From the NCBI GenBank assembly GCA_025937115.1, contig JAICSB010000183.1, positions 1 to 6,573 on the forward strand: a stretch of DNA of 6,573 nucleotides. The letters run 5' to 3'. A program made the position numbers and the translations under genes. Numbering within the stretch: position 1 is the stretch's first letter; every line of letters starts with the position of its first letter. Positions 6,131-6,573 of the stretch are shown here, in pieces. The notes beneath the pieces were generated by a model. The model did not search any database. It saw only the letters and a list, made by a program, of their open reading frames with translations, and was not told where the DNA came from. The DNA is from Pseudonocardiaceae bacterium (GTDB lineage: Bacteria; Actinomycetota; Actinomycetes; Mycobacteriales; Pseudonocardiaceae).

Positions 6131-6573
6131 TCAACCCTCGAACAGCGCACGTCCCCAATACCCCGACGCATTCGCGACGCCCTGCGGGCAAGCGAACAGC
6201 GCGGAACCGACATGGCGGATGTACTCGTTGAGCGCATCGTGTTTCCCGAGCTTGCGCTGCAGCGTGACGAACTGTGCAGGGTCCTTCTGGAAGCTGATGA
6301 AGAACAGTCCGGCGTCCAGCGTGCCGGTCCGCGCGTCGATGCCATCGGTAAAGGAGTACCCGCGGCGCAGGATCCGCACGCCATCGTTGGCTTCGAACGC
6401 TGCTAGCCGGATGTGCGAGTTGTCCGGGATTGTGAGCTCGCCGTCCGTGGCACGGCCCGCAAAGTCGGGGGTGTCGAACTCGGCTTTGCCGGTGAGCGGG
6501 GCGCCGGTGTACTTCGCGCGGCCGAACACCGCCTCCTGATCTCTGAGCACGTCCCGGTCCCAGGTCTCGACGA
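6131..6573 (-). CDS. efeB: EfeB-type DyP peroxidase / deferrochelatase, C-terminal part (truncated at window edge)
   Basis: About 147 C-terminal residues are visible; the frame stays open to the window edge, so the Tat signal and N-terminal domain are outside. The fragment contains ETWDRDVLRDQEAVFGR, then GAPLTGKAEFDTPDF, then DNSHIRLAA with the proximal heme-ligand His (codon 6413-6415), and ILRRGYSF with the Arg pair that includes the conserved heme-pocket Arg. It ends with LNEYIRHVGSALFACPQG and GYWGRALF. This ending is characteristic of EfeB/YcdB, the exported heme peroxidase of the EfeUOB iron-uptake system, rather than of the shorter encapsulin-associated DyPs such as Rv0799c. EfeB is known to act with the EfeO lipoprotein and EfeU permease; their genes, if present, should lie beyond the right edge. 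The stop is TGA at 6131-6133, followed by a 105-bp gap to the protease gene. No missing key residue is seen in the visible part. Confidence 0.9.
   Translation of the reverse strand, partial: VETWDRDVLRDQEAVFGRAKYTGAPLTGKAEFDTPDFAGRATDGELTIPDNSHIRLAAFEANDGVRILRRGYSFTDGIDARTGTLDAGLFFISFQKDPAQFVTLQRKLGKHDALNEYIRHVGSALFACPQGVANASGYWGRALFEG

Overview
The window is high-GC actinobacterial DNA, most likely from Mycobacterium or a close relative. The evidence is strong third-position GC, frequent GTG starts behind GGAGG-type Shine-Dalgarno (SD) sites, and protein families typical of mycobacteria: a PepA-like trypsin/PDZ protease, a two-domain FIST protein resembling M. tuberculosis Rv0874c, and an EfeB-type DyP peroxidase. 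The genus call rests on remembered family resemblance, not on a search.

Left part, plus strand. A 5'-truncated gene (1-1389) encodes the end of an S15/CocE-type hydrolase (its PepX_C-like beta domain), one transmembrane helix, and a complete ABC ATPase, all in one polypeptide. It overlaps by 4 bp (ATGA) with a six-helix ABC-2 permease gene (1386-2234). Together they look like a BcrAB/NatAB-type exporter whose ATPase carries its own extracytoplasmic hydrolase. A 111-bp gap follows. It holds a long imperfect hairpin (2292-2338) that overlaps the SD of the next gene, a GlpQ-type glycerophosphodiester phosphodiesterase (2346-3473) with no signal peptide.

Right part, minus strand. Reading from the right edge come the C-terminal third of EfeB (6131-6573, truncated by the window), a membrane-anchored trypsin-like protease with a PDZ domain (4799-6025), and a FIST_N/FIST_C sensory protein (3419-4612). 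The FIST gene runs head-on into the phosphodiesterase gene, and their coding ends overlap by 55 bp. The 186-bp gap between the protease and FIST genes contains three dyad symmetries and may be a regulatory region.

The most unusual item is the hydrolase-TM-ATPase fusion with its permease. The remaining genes are recognisable families; what is notable about them is mostly their arrangement and the non-coding structures between them. I found no RNA genes, CRISPR arrays, insertion sequences or att sites. No gene-free stretch exceeds 300 bases; the longest is 186.
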